A DNA stretch of 64,000 nucleotides from Dactylosporangium fulvum (GCF_025137375.1 NZ_CP073720.1:954501-1018500), one strand, 5' to 3'. Positions 49,790 through 57,870 are shown, counted from the stretch's first letter. Translations and numbers: made by a program. The notes: a model not told the origin generated them from the letters alone.

Positions 49790-49866
49790 GGGGTTGTGGC
49801 GCAGTCTGGTAGCGCACCTCGTTCGCATCGAGGGGGTCAGGGGTTCGAGTCCCCTCAACTCCACCA
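49790..49866 (+). tRNA. tRNA-Ala (anticodon CGC), CCA encoded
   Basis: Folds as a full cloverleaf: acceptor GGGGTTG (49790-49796) with CAACTCC, D arm GCGC...GCGC, anticodon stem CCTCG/CGAGG with loop TTCGCAT (anticodon CGC, reading GCG) and T arm AGGGG-TTCGAGT-CCCCT. G3 pairs with U70, the alanine identity element. Discriminator A49863, then encoded CCA. A 2.1-kb segment with direct repeats begins at its 3' end. Confidence 0.93.
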
Positions 49867-50112
49867 CAAAGCAGTAGATCAGGGCTGATTCCTCCGCAGG
49901 GATCGGCCCTGAATGCGTGTACGGCCGCTTCCGGGCCGGGTGGAAACCGTCATGATCAATTCTGCTCCCGCAGGAACGTGGACACGGTGCCGACGGACAC
50001 GTCGGCCCCGCAGGCAACGTCGATCGCCTTCTCCGGACCTCGCTTGAGTGACCGCCCACTCCGCTTTCCCCGATCACGGCGCCGCGCCGCTGTCTGAGGT
50101 CGGCCTTCATGG
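49859..50112. repeat. Direct repeat 1 at the tRNA-Ala 3' end
   Basis: Nearly identical (roughly 95%, one 1-base indel) to 52006-52259 and in the same orientation. The repeat starts with the last bases of the tRNA acceptor (CTCCACC). It holds the 3' part of a broken LacI-type gene on the minus strand. The two copies enclose a 1.9-kb segment. Confidence 0.9.
49956..50027 (-). pseudogene. Broken LacI-type helix-turn-helix, copy 1
   Basis: Minus-strand frame reads AIDVACGADVSVGTVSTFL then REQN and a stop. This matches the LacI-family HTH (DVA..AGVSVGTVSRVL), but there is no start, no upstream methionine context and no sugar-binding domain. Copy 2 at 52102 differs by one residue in the core (AGVSV). 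Confidence 0.65.
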
Positions 50113-50175
50113 GCGATCGGGCAACGTGTGCCGCATGCCGTTCGATCATGGACATCGCTCGGATATGGTCCGGCG

Positions 50176-51042
50176 GTGGGCACCGACAACGTGGTCTGGG
50201 ATCGGCTGTTCCATGCCTACGGTGTCGCAAGCTCGGCTCCTGTGTATCTTGCGGCACTGCGCCGCGATGAACTGGCCGAGGTGGCTGTCGACTCGACGGA
50301 TTACTACCCGGCGAAGGGCGTTCCGTACTCCTACCTGTGGAGTGCGTTGTACTGCGGCGGCCGGCTCACCCCGGCAACGGCAGCCGCGCTGCCCTTGCTG
50401 GCGCGGTGGATCGGCGAGCCGGGCTTTGGCGCCGACAACCCCACGCTGCGGGAAGGTGTCATCTGGTTCTTCCGCGAGGTGGCCCGGACCGTGTGCGGCG
50501 AGCCCGACATGGAGCTGTTGCGTGAACTTGGCCGCATACGCGACAACCCGGTGGTCGCCGCCTGGCTAGACGAGTACTTGATCGAGCGCCGATCTGTCTT
50601 CGACTGGACCGACGCCGACGAGCCGGGCAAGGCGTTGCTGGCGGCTGCGGTGATGGACTGTTTCGACCTGCTGCCGAAGCTGTTCGCTGCGGTCGAGCCC
50701 ATGCTGCATCACAGCGCCCGCGAACGGACCCGAACGGTCACGGCGAGCGCGGCCGTGATGCTGGTGCGGCATCCTGCCCTGAGAGTGCGGCGGTCTGAGC
50801 TATTGCGGGAACTGTTGCGGCAGGCGGCTTCAGCGGAAGATCCGTATTGCCGGGCGTCGTTGCTGCTCGATGTCGGCGATCTCGGCGGTGATCCGCGGGC
50901 CTGGCTGGGTGATCCGCACGTCGGTGTCCGGCTGTGCGCGGCTCTCGCTCCCGCGCACAGTCTGGTGGCGCTGGCCGCAACCTCGAATTTTAGCGGCGTG
51001 AGCTGGCCAAACACTTGGCCAGCGGAGTTCCGACCACGATGA
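50176..51042 (+). CDS. HEAT-repeat-like protein, probably 3'-truncated
   Basis: 288 residues from GTG 50176 (MGTDNVVWDRLFHAYGVAS); a start at 50128 would add 16 residues. All-helical protein with repeat-like segments: GGRLTPATAAALPLLARWIGEPG, AAVMDCFDLLPKLFAAVEPML, RTRTVTASAAVMLVRHPALR, and WLGDPHVGVRLCAALAPAH, the last being typical of HEAT units. The tail SNFSGVSWPNTWPAEFRPR does not look like a domain end: similar actinobacterial proteins seem longer, so the gene was probably cut where the 29-base repeat (51050) region begins. Function unknown. Confidence 0.6.
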   Translation: MGTDNVVWDRLFHAYGVASSAPVYLAALRRDELAEVAVDSTDYYPAKGVPYSYLWSALYCGGRLTPATAAALPLLARWIGEPGFGADNPTLREGVIWFFREVARTVCGEPDMELLRELGRIRDNPVVAAWLDEYLIERRSVFDWTDADEPGKALLAAAVMDCFDLLPKLFAAVEPMLHHSARERTRTVTASAAVMLVRHPALRVRRSELLRELLRQAASAEDPYCRASLLLDVGDLGGDPRAWLGDPHVGVRLCAALAPAHSLVALAATSNFSGVSWPNTWPAEFRPR

Positions 51043-51049
51043 TCGTGCC

Positions 51050-51078
51050 GTTCGAATGGTGCATCGTCCGCTCCACCG
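51050..51078. repeat. 29-base direct repeat, copy 1
   Basis: The 29 bases at 51050-51078 match 51985-52013 with one difference. Both end with CTCCACCG, resembling the tRNA-Ala acceptor end. They may mark recombination points inside the segment. Confidence 0.75.
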
Positions 51079-51170
51079 GTGCCGCCACCTGCGTGTACGC
51101 CCATCGGCGCGGCCCGCTGCTGGTGGGGGCTCGCAGTGTGTACATCGGTCTGGCTACCGCGTCGGCTGGA

Positions 51171-51590
51171 TCAAGGTATGGAGCCTTTTGGTGCGACCCA
51201 GTCGACGGGTTGCCCGGTCACCGCAGCGATGTGGTCGAAGTCGGCGTCGTAGTGCAGGACGGAGGCGCCGTAGTGCTCGGCGGCGGCGGCGGTAAGCAGG
51301 TCCATCACGCCTGCGGCGCGGTGTTGACTTCGGGTCGCCATGAGGGCCTGAACCTCGCGTGCCCGAAGGGCGATCTCGTCGACGGAGGCGAGTTGGACGA
51401 GTTGACCACGAATGCGAAAGATCCCTTGATGCTCGGCGGGGGTGCGCGCCGAATAGCCCAGTTCGAGGTCAACGGTGACGAAGGTGGCCAGCGTTCCGTC
51501 CGCCGCCAGCGTCCTGAGCCGGGTCTCGGCCGCCGATGATCGACGCGCAACCATGTACGCAGAGGTGTCGGCGAGGAACAGCGTGGTCAA
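51171..51590 (-). CDS. vapC: PIN-domain toxin VapC
   Basis: 139 residues, TTG start overlapping the vapB stop (TTGA). PIN acidic residues: Asp8 in LADTSAYMVAR, Glu in VTVDLELGYSAR (about 43), Asp in GVMDLLTAAAA (about 95) and Asp in LHYDADFDHIA (about 113). VapC toxins are Mg-dependent RNases that cleave tRNA or rRNA; the target cannot be read from sequence. Coupled translation with the antitoxin and position inside the direct-repeat segment point to a stabilisation or addiction role. Confidence 0.9.
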   Translation of the reverse strand: MTTLFLADTSAYMVARRSSAAETRLRTLAADGTLATFVTVDLELGYSARTPAEHQGIFRIRGQLVQLASVDEIALRAREVQALMATRSQHRAAGVMDLLTAAAAEHYGASVLHYDADFDHIAAVTGQPVDWVAPKGSIP

Positions 51591-51793
51591 CGCCGGGCGC
51601 CACGCATCACATCTGGGTCGGTCAGGTCGGACCCGCCGAGGAAGAACGGATCGTCAAGGACGGCGCGCGATCGTGCCTTGCGCTCAGCCACGTAGCGCAG
51701 CGCCTCGTTGACGGTGTCCTTCTTCGTCGCGGTCCCCAACTCGGATTGAGCGGCCTCAAGTAGTTCGTCGTCCACGTCGATGATGGTTCTCAC
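51587..51793 (-). CDS. vapB: VapB-type antitoxin
   Basis: 68 residues, GTG start. MRTIIDVDDELLEAAQSELGTATKKDTVNEALRYVAERKARSR: a ribbon-helix-helix N-terminus of the VapB_2 type (beta strand TIIDVDDEL, helices with T-K-K-D-T-V-N-E-A-L) for operator binding, then a toxin-wrapping tail with VLDDPFFLGGSDLTDPDVM. Shares 4 bases with vapC. Confidence 0.9.
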   Translation of the reverse strand: MRTIIDVDDELLEAAQSELGTATKKDTVNEALRYVAERKARSRAVLDDPFFLGGSDLTDPDVMRGARR

Positions 51794-51797
51794 GACA

Positions 51798-51810
51798 CTG
51801 ATGATATCAG
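51798..51810 (-). promoter_or_regulatory. Palindrome upstream of vapB, likely VapBC operator
   Basis: CTGATGATATCAG is a 5-3-5 inverted repeat whose edge lies 4 bases from the vapB start. Ribbon-helix-helix antitoxins bind such short repeats over their own promoter. Confidence 0.55.
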
Positions 51811-51984
51811 GAAGCCGTCGCTGTATACATGGCTCGCCGTCGCGTGCTCGGTCCGTCGGCGCTTATCCGGCGCACTGTGACGTTGCGCGGGCGGCGCCGC
51901 AGCGTGAGCCCGAGTAGGTCAATGCCTGCGACCCGCGTTGACGGTCGCGGCCGGCAGGGCGAGGCCAGGAATCATGATCGAGTG

Positions 51985-52013
51985 GTTCGCATGGTGCATC
52001 GTCCGCTCCACCG
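51985..52013. repeat. 29-base direct repeat, copy 2
   Basis: Second copy of the element at 51050, abutting direct repeat 2. Same orientation, one base different. Confidence 0.75.
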
Positions 52014-52259
52014 CAAGCAGTAGATCAGGGCAGATTCCTCCGCAGGGATCGGCCCTGAATGTGTGTAGGGCCGCTTCTGGGGCGGGTGGAAACCGTCATG
52101 ATCAATCCTGCTCCCGCAGGAACGTGGACACGGTGCCGACGGACACGCCGGCCCCGCAGGCAACGTCGATCGCCTTCTCCGGACCTCGCTTGAGTGACCG
52201 CCCACTCCGCTTTCTCTGACTACGGCGCCGCGCCGCTGTCTGAGGTCGGCCTTCACGGG
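52006..52259. repeat. Direct repeat 2 of the tRNA-associated segment
   Basis: Partner of 49859-50112, same orientation. Also starts with CTCCACC. Differences are scattered substitutions, so the duplication is not very recent or the copies are not under conversion. Confidence 0.9.
52102..52173 (-). pseudogene. Broken LacI-type helix-turn-helix, copy 2
   Basis: Reads AIDVACGAGVSVGTVSTFL, then REQD and a stop; closer to the LacI consensus than copy 1. Again no start or effector domain. Confidence 0.65.
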
Positions 52260-52442
52260 GGCAGACCATGCGGGGCTCCCCGGTTGGTCGTTGGGGCGAT
52301 CAGGGACGGCTGAAAGACTCGTACTGACCCTCGGATGCCTCTTCGACCTCCGCGGCAGGCGGGGCGGTGATCGTCACCGTCTTGCCGGACACGACCGGGA
52401 CAACCAACGCGGCTGTCGTCGCCGCACCCTGAGGTGGCTGAG
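52260..52442. other. Gap between direct repeat 2 and the lipoprotein terminator
   Basis: No complete gene. A minus-strand open frame ends at about 52307 with a protein-like tail (VVPVVSGKTVTITAPPAAEV...), but it has no start and overlaps the terminator; it may be the end of a deleted gene. Confidence 0.4.
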
Positions 52443-52480
52443 CGTGCGCATCGGTGCCCCCGTGGCGCCGATGCGCACGC
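52443..52480 (-). terminator. Terminator of the lipoprotein gene
   Basis: GCGTGCGCATCGG / CCGATGCGCACGC, perfect 13-bp stem, 12-base loop, 3 bases after the stop at 52484. Confidence 0.8.
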
Positions 52481-52483
52481 AGC

Positions 52484-53239
52484 TCACTGCTGGCTGTACA
52501 GGGCGGCGGGTGCCTCGACCACCTTCGAGCCGGTCGGCTTCGTGATGGTGACCGGCGAGCCGAAGTCCGAGAACTTCAGGTTGTACTCGCCGTCCTTGCC
52601 GTCGGCGATGTTGGGCAGCGTGGCGTCGAACTCGGCCAGGTAGCCCTGCTCGTTGACCGACGCGGTGAACTTCACCGCCTTGGCCCGGTCGGCCGCGGCC
52701 GCCAGCACGTAGTCGAGGAACTTCCGCGAGCCGGGCGTGGCGCCCTGCGCCTTCGTCAGGTCCAGGGTGCCGGTGAACGAGCCCGGCGCGGTCAAGCTGA
52801 CGTCCTTGACGCCGGTCAGCAGGGTCAGCGGCGTGAGGACGTCGGCGAACATGGCGAGCGGGCTCTTCGCGTCGAGCTTCGCGATCTTCAGGTGCATGGT
52901 CTTGCCCTTGAAGTCGCTCAGGCCGGCGAGGTACAGGTCGTCGGGAGTGGCGATGATCGTCATGCGATCGGTGCCCGATGCCTGCGCGATCGACCCGATT
53001 TTGTGCGTCGCGTCGTAACTGCCCGTCACGTTCTCCTCGGCCTTGTCGCCGGCGAGGACCACCTTCAGGTTGACCCCGGCGGTCTTGGCGACCGCGGCGG
53101 CCAGCACCGTCGCGGGTTCCGGCGCCGGAGACGCCGCGGACGAGGCGGGCGCGGCCGTCGACCCGCCGGCCGAGCAGCCGGTCAGCGTGGCGATCAGGGC
53201 GGTGCCGAGCACCGAACCGACGATGAATCTGGACAGCAT
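52484..53239 (-). CDS. LppX/LprAFG-type lipoprotein
   Basis: 251 residues. Signal peptide with lipobox LTGC (Cys22), then Ala/Pro/Ser linker and a DUF/LppX_LprAFG-like domain (about 45-250): NLKVVLAGDKAEENVTGSYDATHKIGSIAQ, DDLYLAGLSDFKGKTMHLKIAKLD, ADRAKAVKFTASVNEQGYLAEFDATLPN, ending VTITKPTGSKVVEAP. The VxxxV half-barrel pattern matches mycobacterial LprG/LppX, which carry lipids across the envelope. Whether this one does so is inferred. Divergent from the BTAD fusion gene. Confidence 0.85.
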   Translation of the reverse strand: MLSRFIVGSVLGTALIATLTGCSAGGSTAAPASSAASPAPEPATVLAAAVAKTAGVNLKVVLAGDKAEENVTGSYDATHKIGSIAQASGTDRMTIIATPDDLYLAGLSDFKGKTMHLKIAKLDAKSPLAMFADVLTPLTLLTGVKDVSLTAPGSFTGTLDLTKAQGATPGSRKFLDYVLAAAADRAKAVKFTASVNEQGYLAEFDATLPNIADGKDGEYNLKFSDFGSPVTITKPTGSKVVEAPAALYSQQ

Positions 53240-53424
53240 TCGTCCCTCTCATGGATCGTTCTCACAGGCGACCGTCGGCCGCCGACACATCGTCAAGGAA
53301 CCCGCTGCCGATTGACTGCCGTCGCGCTGCCGGGCACTGCGATCGCACTGCCGTCGGCGCGTTGTACCTGGTTGGGGGTCAGCCGGGCCACCCGTAAACT
53401 GTCCGGCGGCACAGGGAGGTCGGG

Positions 53425-54966
53425 GTGGCCAGGACGCCGGACGGGCAGGAGTTGCCGCGTTTTGAGATTCTCGGGCCTGTGCGCGCCTGGCGGGGTGAGG
53501 CGGAGCTCGACCTCGGGCCGGCGAAGCAGCGGGCAGTGCTGACCGCGCTCCTGATCAACGCGAACCGGTCGGTCCCGACGGAGCCGCCGGAGAACGGCGC
53601 GAACGTGGTGCAGAAATACGTGGCCGGGCTGCGGCGGGTGCTGGAGCCCGACCGGTCGCCGCGAAGCCCGGGCAGCCTGCTCGCCTTGACCGACGCCGGA
53701 TACCAGCTCTCGGTCGGCCCGGAGCGGCTGGATGCCGACGTCTTCCACAGCCATTTGCAGGAGGCGCAAGCCGCGCGAGCGGAGGGCCGGCTGGCCGACG
53801 CCAGCGGGCTGCTGCAGCGCGCGCTGGGACTCTGGCAGGGCAATGCGCTCGCCGGGTTGTCCGGCGCGCTGTTCGACGCGACCCGGGACCGGCTCGCCGA
53901 GAGCCGGGCGACCGCTCTGGAGTCCTGGGCGGCGCTGGAGATGGAGCGCGGCCACCACGCCCAGCTCATACCGAGGCTCGCCGAGCTGGTCGTCGAGTTT
54001 CCCTTGCGCGAGGAGCTGCGGTACCTGTCGATGCTGGCGCTCTACCGGTGCGGTCGGCAGCCGGAGGCGCTGGCCGCATTCCGCGACGCCCGCCAGCTGC
54101 TCACCGAGGAGTTCGGCGTCGAGCCCAGCGAGCGGCTGCAGGAGCTGCACCGCGGGATCCTGCGCGCGGAGCCCTCACTGGCCGCGCCCGAACCGCCACG
54201 TCCGGCGGTCAACGGCCACCGGCACCAACCGCCGGCCCCGCGCCCGCCGACCGCCGTGCTGCAGCCCACGGTGTTGCCGCCCGCTGTACTGCTGCCCGCC
54301 ACGCCGCCGCCCGCCCCACCGCAATACGACTTTCCGGTCTGGCTGGCCGCCGCCATCGCGGGCGCCATACCGCTGCTGACGTGCGGTTTGACGAGCTGGG
54401 CGGTCGTCGGCGTCCTCGCCATCCGCTACCGCAGCCGGATGTTGGGCCTCGTCGCGGCGGCGTTTCTCGCGCTGCTCGTGTTCTTCGTCATTGCCATGGA
54501 GCTGGACGGGCCGTCATACGAAGGCGGGCCTTGGGCAGGCGTAGGGGTGCTTGTCCTCCTCGTGGCGACCGTGGGTGGCTCGGTGGCCGGCGCACTCATC
54601 ATCATCCGCCCGCCTGGCCGCCCTCCGGAGCCGTCCGCGGCGGTCGAGCTGACCCAGAGGGTACGACGGGAGCAGGCGCGGCAGCTCGTCAACTACCACC
54701 CGTCGATCGCGCGTGAGCTGCGCATCGGGCGACCCGACCTGTCGCGCACATTCGACGACGGCGGCCTTGTCGACATCAACACCGCGCCGGAGACCATTAT
54801 CGCGTCGCTGCACGGGATCGGGCCGGACGACGCCCGGCGGATCGTCGCCGACCGATACCTGCGCGGCCCGCTGGCCTCGGTCGACGAGCTGGTCACCCGG
54901 AACCTCGTGCACTGGTCGGTGGCCCGGGCGCTGGGCGAGACCCTGGTAGCGGTACCGCCCGGCTGA
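53425..54966 (+). CDS. BTAD (SARP-like) protein fused to membrane helices and a ComEA-like HhH
   Basis: 513 residues, GTG with GGGAGG 5 nt upstream. N-terminus: OmpR/SARP winged-helix (FEILGPVRAWRGEAELDLGPAKQRAVLTALLI), but after NANRSVPT the expected 10-12 residues of the helix-loop before EPPENGANVVQKYVAGLRRVL are missing, a likely in-frame deletion in the DNA-binding part. A BTAD domain follows (about 95-245), a Pro-rich linker, four membrane helices (about 290-395), and a C-terminal helix-hairpin-helix (about 450-510: GLVDINTAPETIIASLHGIGPDDARRIV). The last two parts resemble separate actinobacterial membrane HhH proteins. Such a fusion would tether a regulator to the membrane. Confidence 0.85.
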   Translation: MARTPDGQELPRFEILGPVRAWRGEAELDLGPAKQRAVLTALLINANRSVPTEPPENGANVVQKYVAGLRRVLEPDRSPRSPGSLLALTDAGYQLSVGPERLDADVFHSHLQEAQAARAEGRLADASGLLQRALGLWQGNALAGLSGALFDATRDRLAESRATALESWAALEMERGHHAQLIPRLAELVVEFPLREELRYLSMLALYRCGRQPEALAAFRDARQLLTEEFGVEPSERLQELHRGILRAEPSLAAPEPPRPAVNGHRHQPPAPRPPTAVLQPTVLPPAVLLPATPPPAPPQYDFPVWLAAAIAGAIPLLTCGLTSWAVVGVLAIRYRSRMLGLVAAAFLALLVFFVIAMELDGPSYEGGPWAGVGVLVLLVATVGGSVAGALIIIRPPGRPPEPSAAVELTQRVRREQARQLVNYHPSIARELRIGRPDLSRTFDDGGLVDINTAPETIIASLHGIGPDDARRIVADRYLRGPLASVDELVTRNLVHWSVARALGETLVAVPPG

Positions 54967-55310
54967 CCCGGCCACCCGACGCGCCCGCGCTGAACGTGTT
55001 CCGCACCACCGCACCGCCGCCGGGGCTGGCATCGTCAGCCCCGGCCAGAGGCCGCTGCTGAACAGATCATGCTTGCCGAGTCGGGCGACGGCCGCCTCGA
55101 CGGCACTCGGCTCGCGCGTCATCGGGCTCACCACCCTCGCGTGACCTGCGCTTGTGTGGTTCGCGTGGTGACGCCGTATGCCGGCTTGGCTCGGACCCTT
55201 GGGGTTGCGTCATCGTGGCAGGACCGGTCTCTTGATCACGAGCTTGACGCGGCGTATCGCCGTCGAACAAGTGGTCTTGTTCGACGGCGATGCGCTCTTG
55301 GGGTGGTTTG
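54967..55310. other. Intergenic stretch after the BTAD fusion gene
   Basis: 344 bases between convergent genes. It contains the hairpin at 55019 and no convincing coding frame. The DNA from about 55130 is somewhat less GC-rich than the rest. Confidence 0.6.
55019..55045 (+). terminator. Hairpin after the BTAD fusion gene
   Basis: GCCGGGGCTG / CAGCCCCGGC, perfect 10-bp stem with 7-base loop, 52 bases after the stop. No T-run. Confidence 0.7.
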
Positions 55311-56537
55311 TTATGGGTGGTATGCGCGGATCTGGGGTTGGCCGGTCAGGGGGATCGACAGGCTTTCCTGGTTGCCGGGGCGGTTGAGTTCCACGTCTGT
55401 CGAGGTGTCGGTGATTTTGATGCAGAAGAGGCGGTCGGTTCCGGTGAGGATGATCTGGATCGATCCGTTCGGGGGTGGGGTCCTGCCGAGGTCGACTTCT
55501 TTGCCGGTGGTCAGGTCGACGATCTTCATCGCGTTGCGGACCGTGCTCGGGTCGCTGTTGTGGTAGCTGACGCCGACGTAGCGGCCGTCGTTGGAGATGC
55601 TTTGGACCGAGAAGCCGCCGGTGCAGCAGTTGATGTCGTAGGGGACTCGTTTGGTGACCGTGCCGGCCGCGGTGGCGACGACGATGTTGTCTTGCTCTGC
55701 GTAGGCGACGTAGGCGCCGTTCGCTGACCAGGCCAGGTAGTCGCCCCAGGCCGCTGGTGCGGCGGTGGTCGCGCCGGTGTTCACGTTGACGATGTTCACG
55801 TCGGCCTTGTTTCCGTGTGCCGTGCTCACGATCAGGCCACGCGAGTCGGGCATCCACTTCGGGCCTGATCCTCCGTCGCATCGGACCGGACCGCTCGTGA
55901 CGACTTTCTGCCCGCCGTCGTGCAGTGATGCCACGACGAGCGTTCCGCTGTTGGACTGCTGGTTGCCGCCTTCGACCCATGCCACCGAGTTGCCGTCGGG
56001 TGAGAACACGATCGACTGGCGTGCGCAGCCGTATTGTCCTACCGGGCCCCGCAGTGTCGTCGTGCGTAGGATGCCGCCGGCCAGCAGGTTGATCTTGATT
56101 GGTTCGGTGCTGCCGGTGGTCGCGCCGGTCAGGTAGTACAGCGTGCCGGGTAGTGACTGCTTGCCGCTGGACGTCGTCCACGGGCCCAATGTGAGTTTGG
56201 CCGACACGTTCGACGTGCCTGACGTGTCCGACGCGGGTGCGCTGCTGGGTGCTGTCGAGCCGGTGGGTGTCGGGGGCGTTTCGGGGCTGGTGGTGTCGGT
56301 GCTTGAGACGGTCGGTACCGAGCCGGGCTCGGTGCTGTCGTTCGAGCGTGGCGCCAGGGCGAAGGCGGCGCCGCTGGCCGCGACGATCGCGAAGGCCGCG
56401 ATCGAGACGAGGGCTGTCCGGCGCTGCGACTGCCGCTTCGAACCATGCAGCACTCGAGCGTGCAGGTCTACCGGCGTGGCAAGGTCCGCGATCTCGGCGA
56501 GATCGGCGTGGAACTGCCGCGAGTTGACACTGTTCAT
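55311..56537 (-). CDS. Membrane-anchored beta-propeller protein, partner of SigE-type sigma, copy 2
   Basis: 408 residues; ATG overlaps the sigma stop (ATGA). Cytoplasmic N-terminus (FHADLAEIADLATPVDLHARVLHGSKRQSQRR), one membrane helix (about 43-63), Ser/Thr/Pro linker (about 68-112), then PD40-like blades (FSPDGNSVAWVEGGNQQ, WMPDSRGLIVST, AWGDYLAWSANGAYVAYAEQDNIVVAT, ISNDGRYVGVSYHN). Same design as the protein at 30269 but with little direct identity. As there, the sigma-coupled membrane protein is a candidate sensor/anti-sigma; a CC pair in INCCTGG may be redox-active or structural. Confidence 0.83.
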   Translation of the reverse strand: MNSVNSRQFHADLAEIADLATPVDLHARVLHGSKRQSQRRTALVSIAAFAIVAASGAAFALAPRSNDSTEPGSVPTVSSTDTTSPETPPTPTGSTAPSSAPASDTSGTSNVSAKLTLGPWTTSSGKQSLPGTLYYLTGATTGSTEPIKINLLAGGILRTTTLRGPVGQYGCARQSIVFSPDGNSVAWVEGGNQQSNSGTLVVASLHDGGQKVVTSGPVRCDGGSGPKWMPDSRGLIVSTAHGNKADVNIVNVNTGATTAAPAAWGDYLAWSANGAYVAYAEQDNIVVATAAGTVTKRVPYDINCCTGGFSVQSISNDGRYVGVSYHNSDPSTVRNAMKIVDLTTGKEVDLGRTPPPNGSIQIILTGTDRLFCIKITDTSTDVELNRPGNQESLSIPLTGQPQIRAYHP

Positions 56538-57154
56538 CGGGCTACCCCCGTGAAGTAGAGCTCGTTCAATTCGGGTGCGATCGTGCGGAGCCGTGCCAAC
56601 GCTTTCGCTGTCTGGCTCTTGATGGTGCCGACCGAGACTCCCATCAGCTCGGCCGCCGCAACTTCGCTGCGGTCCTCGAAGAAGCGCAGCACCAGGACCG
56701 CCCGCTGGCGGTTGGTCAGCCGCAGCAGCGCTGCTTGCAGGGTGACGCGCACTGCCGTGGCGGTCGCGTGGTCGCCGGTGTCCGACGCGTCGCGGCGTGT
56801 GCCTCGCAGTGTTTCCGTCACGTCCTCGGTCAGGGACTCCACGACCTTGCCTCGCCGCCACCAGGCGACTTGCAGGTGGTACATGATCTTTCGTGTGTAC
56901 GCCTCGGCATTGCCTGTGTGGTGCAGGCGTCGCCAGGCCTGATGCGTGCGGATCAACGCGTTCTGCACCAGGTCCTCCGCAAGGTGCTGGTCACCCGTGA
57001 GCAGGAACGCTGACCGCAGCAGTGACGGCGTGCGGGATCGCACGAAATCACCGAACTCGTCGGCCAAGGAATCCACGCCGACCAACCTCTCTGTGCCCGA
57101 ATGAGCCGATTCAACAGGAAATACGCCTGCTACGACCGACGACGACACCTCCAC
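56534..57154 (-). CDS. SigE-family RNA polymerase sigma factor, copy 2
   Basis: 206 residues from GTG 57154 (AAGGAG 6 nt upstream); a GTG at 57076 would give the more usual 180 residues. Region 2: FVRSRTPSLLRSAFLLTGDQHLAEDLVQNALIRTHQAWRRLH. Region 4: LTNRQRAVLVLRFFEDRSEVAAAELMGVSVGTIKSQTAKALARLR. Paralogue of the factor at 29574, but lacking its low-complexity tail. Coupled with the propeller gene downstream. Confidence 0.92.
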   Translation of the reverse strand: MEVSSSVVAGVFPVESAHSGTERLVGVDSLADEFGDFVRSRTPSLLRSAFLLTGDQHLAEDLVQNALIRTHQAWRRLHHTGNAEAYTRKIMYHLQVAWWRRGKVVESLTEDVTETLRGTRRDASDTGDHATATAVRVTLQAALLRLTNRQRAVLVLRFFEDRSEVAAAELMGVSVGTIKSQTAKALARLRTIAPELNELYFTGVAR

Positions 57155-57157
57155 CAC

Positions 57158-57870
57158 GATCTCCTTCCCCTACGTCGATGAATGGTGGGCGCCGGCCGGC
57201 ATCCCCGTGATGCGTGTTGATAGATGCAGACCGAACCGGCCGACGTTGCCGGCATCGGAGAGCTATTTTTCGAGGGCCGGTGTCCGGAAACTGACGCCGA
57301 TCGCCGCACGCTGCCTGCCGGGTGGCAGCAGCGGAGCGCTACCGCGACTGCACGCCGCGACCGTGCACCGGCGTGCGTGGCGGCCAATCCTTCGACCCGG
57401 CCGGCTTCCGGAGATCCGCGGCCACGTCACCGAGGTCCACTCGGCATCGAGGACGTCGACCTGCCATAAGGCGGCGACTGTGGACCGCCGCCGAAGCGCT
57501 GACCATCACCGTCAACGGCGGCGACGGATCACGCGTGGCAGCCGCGTATCGCGCCGGCACGATCTCGACAGATCTATATGCATCGACAAATGCGCGGAAC
57601 TGTGCGCAGTCGATCGGATGATGCTGTGGCCAGCGTTGTACTGCGAATCTTGTGGGGGACGATGGCAACGGATACGCGCACCGGATCAAGGATGTTGCGG
57701 GCTCTCGTCGGCCTGACCTCGTTGGCGGTGAGCCGTCGGCGCGGCCGCGCCGACGGCGACCGGCCCGCGCGGAGCCTGCGGCTCGGGTAGCGGCGAAACC
57801 GATTGTGTACTGCGAGTGTACTGTCAGCTGCCAGGCTTCGCGGGTGGCCAGTGGTCCCGATTTCCGGCAC
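57158..57870. other. Long non-coding gap between sigma copy 2 and BTAD regulator 2
   Basis: 713 bases. Several short frames exist, none with a ribosome site and recognisable product; composition is a little less GC-rich and codon bias is lost, so this may be decayed DNA. It must contain the promoters of both divergent genes. Confidence 0.55.

Noticed and set aside
49790..49866. tRNA-Pro, because of the D-arm sequence
   Set aside because: The anticodon loop reads CGC and the acceptor has the G3-U70 pair, both alanine features.
52300..52480. C-terminal-like open frame on the minus strand after the lipoprotein gene
   Set aside because: No start codon, runs through the lipoprotein terminator hairpin, no recognisable family.
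57207..57716. A 169-codon plus-strand frame between sigma copy 2 and the BTAD gene
   Set aside because: Arg/His/Cys-rich translation without domain, no ribosome site, and codon bias unlike neighbouring genes.
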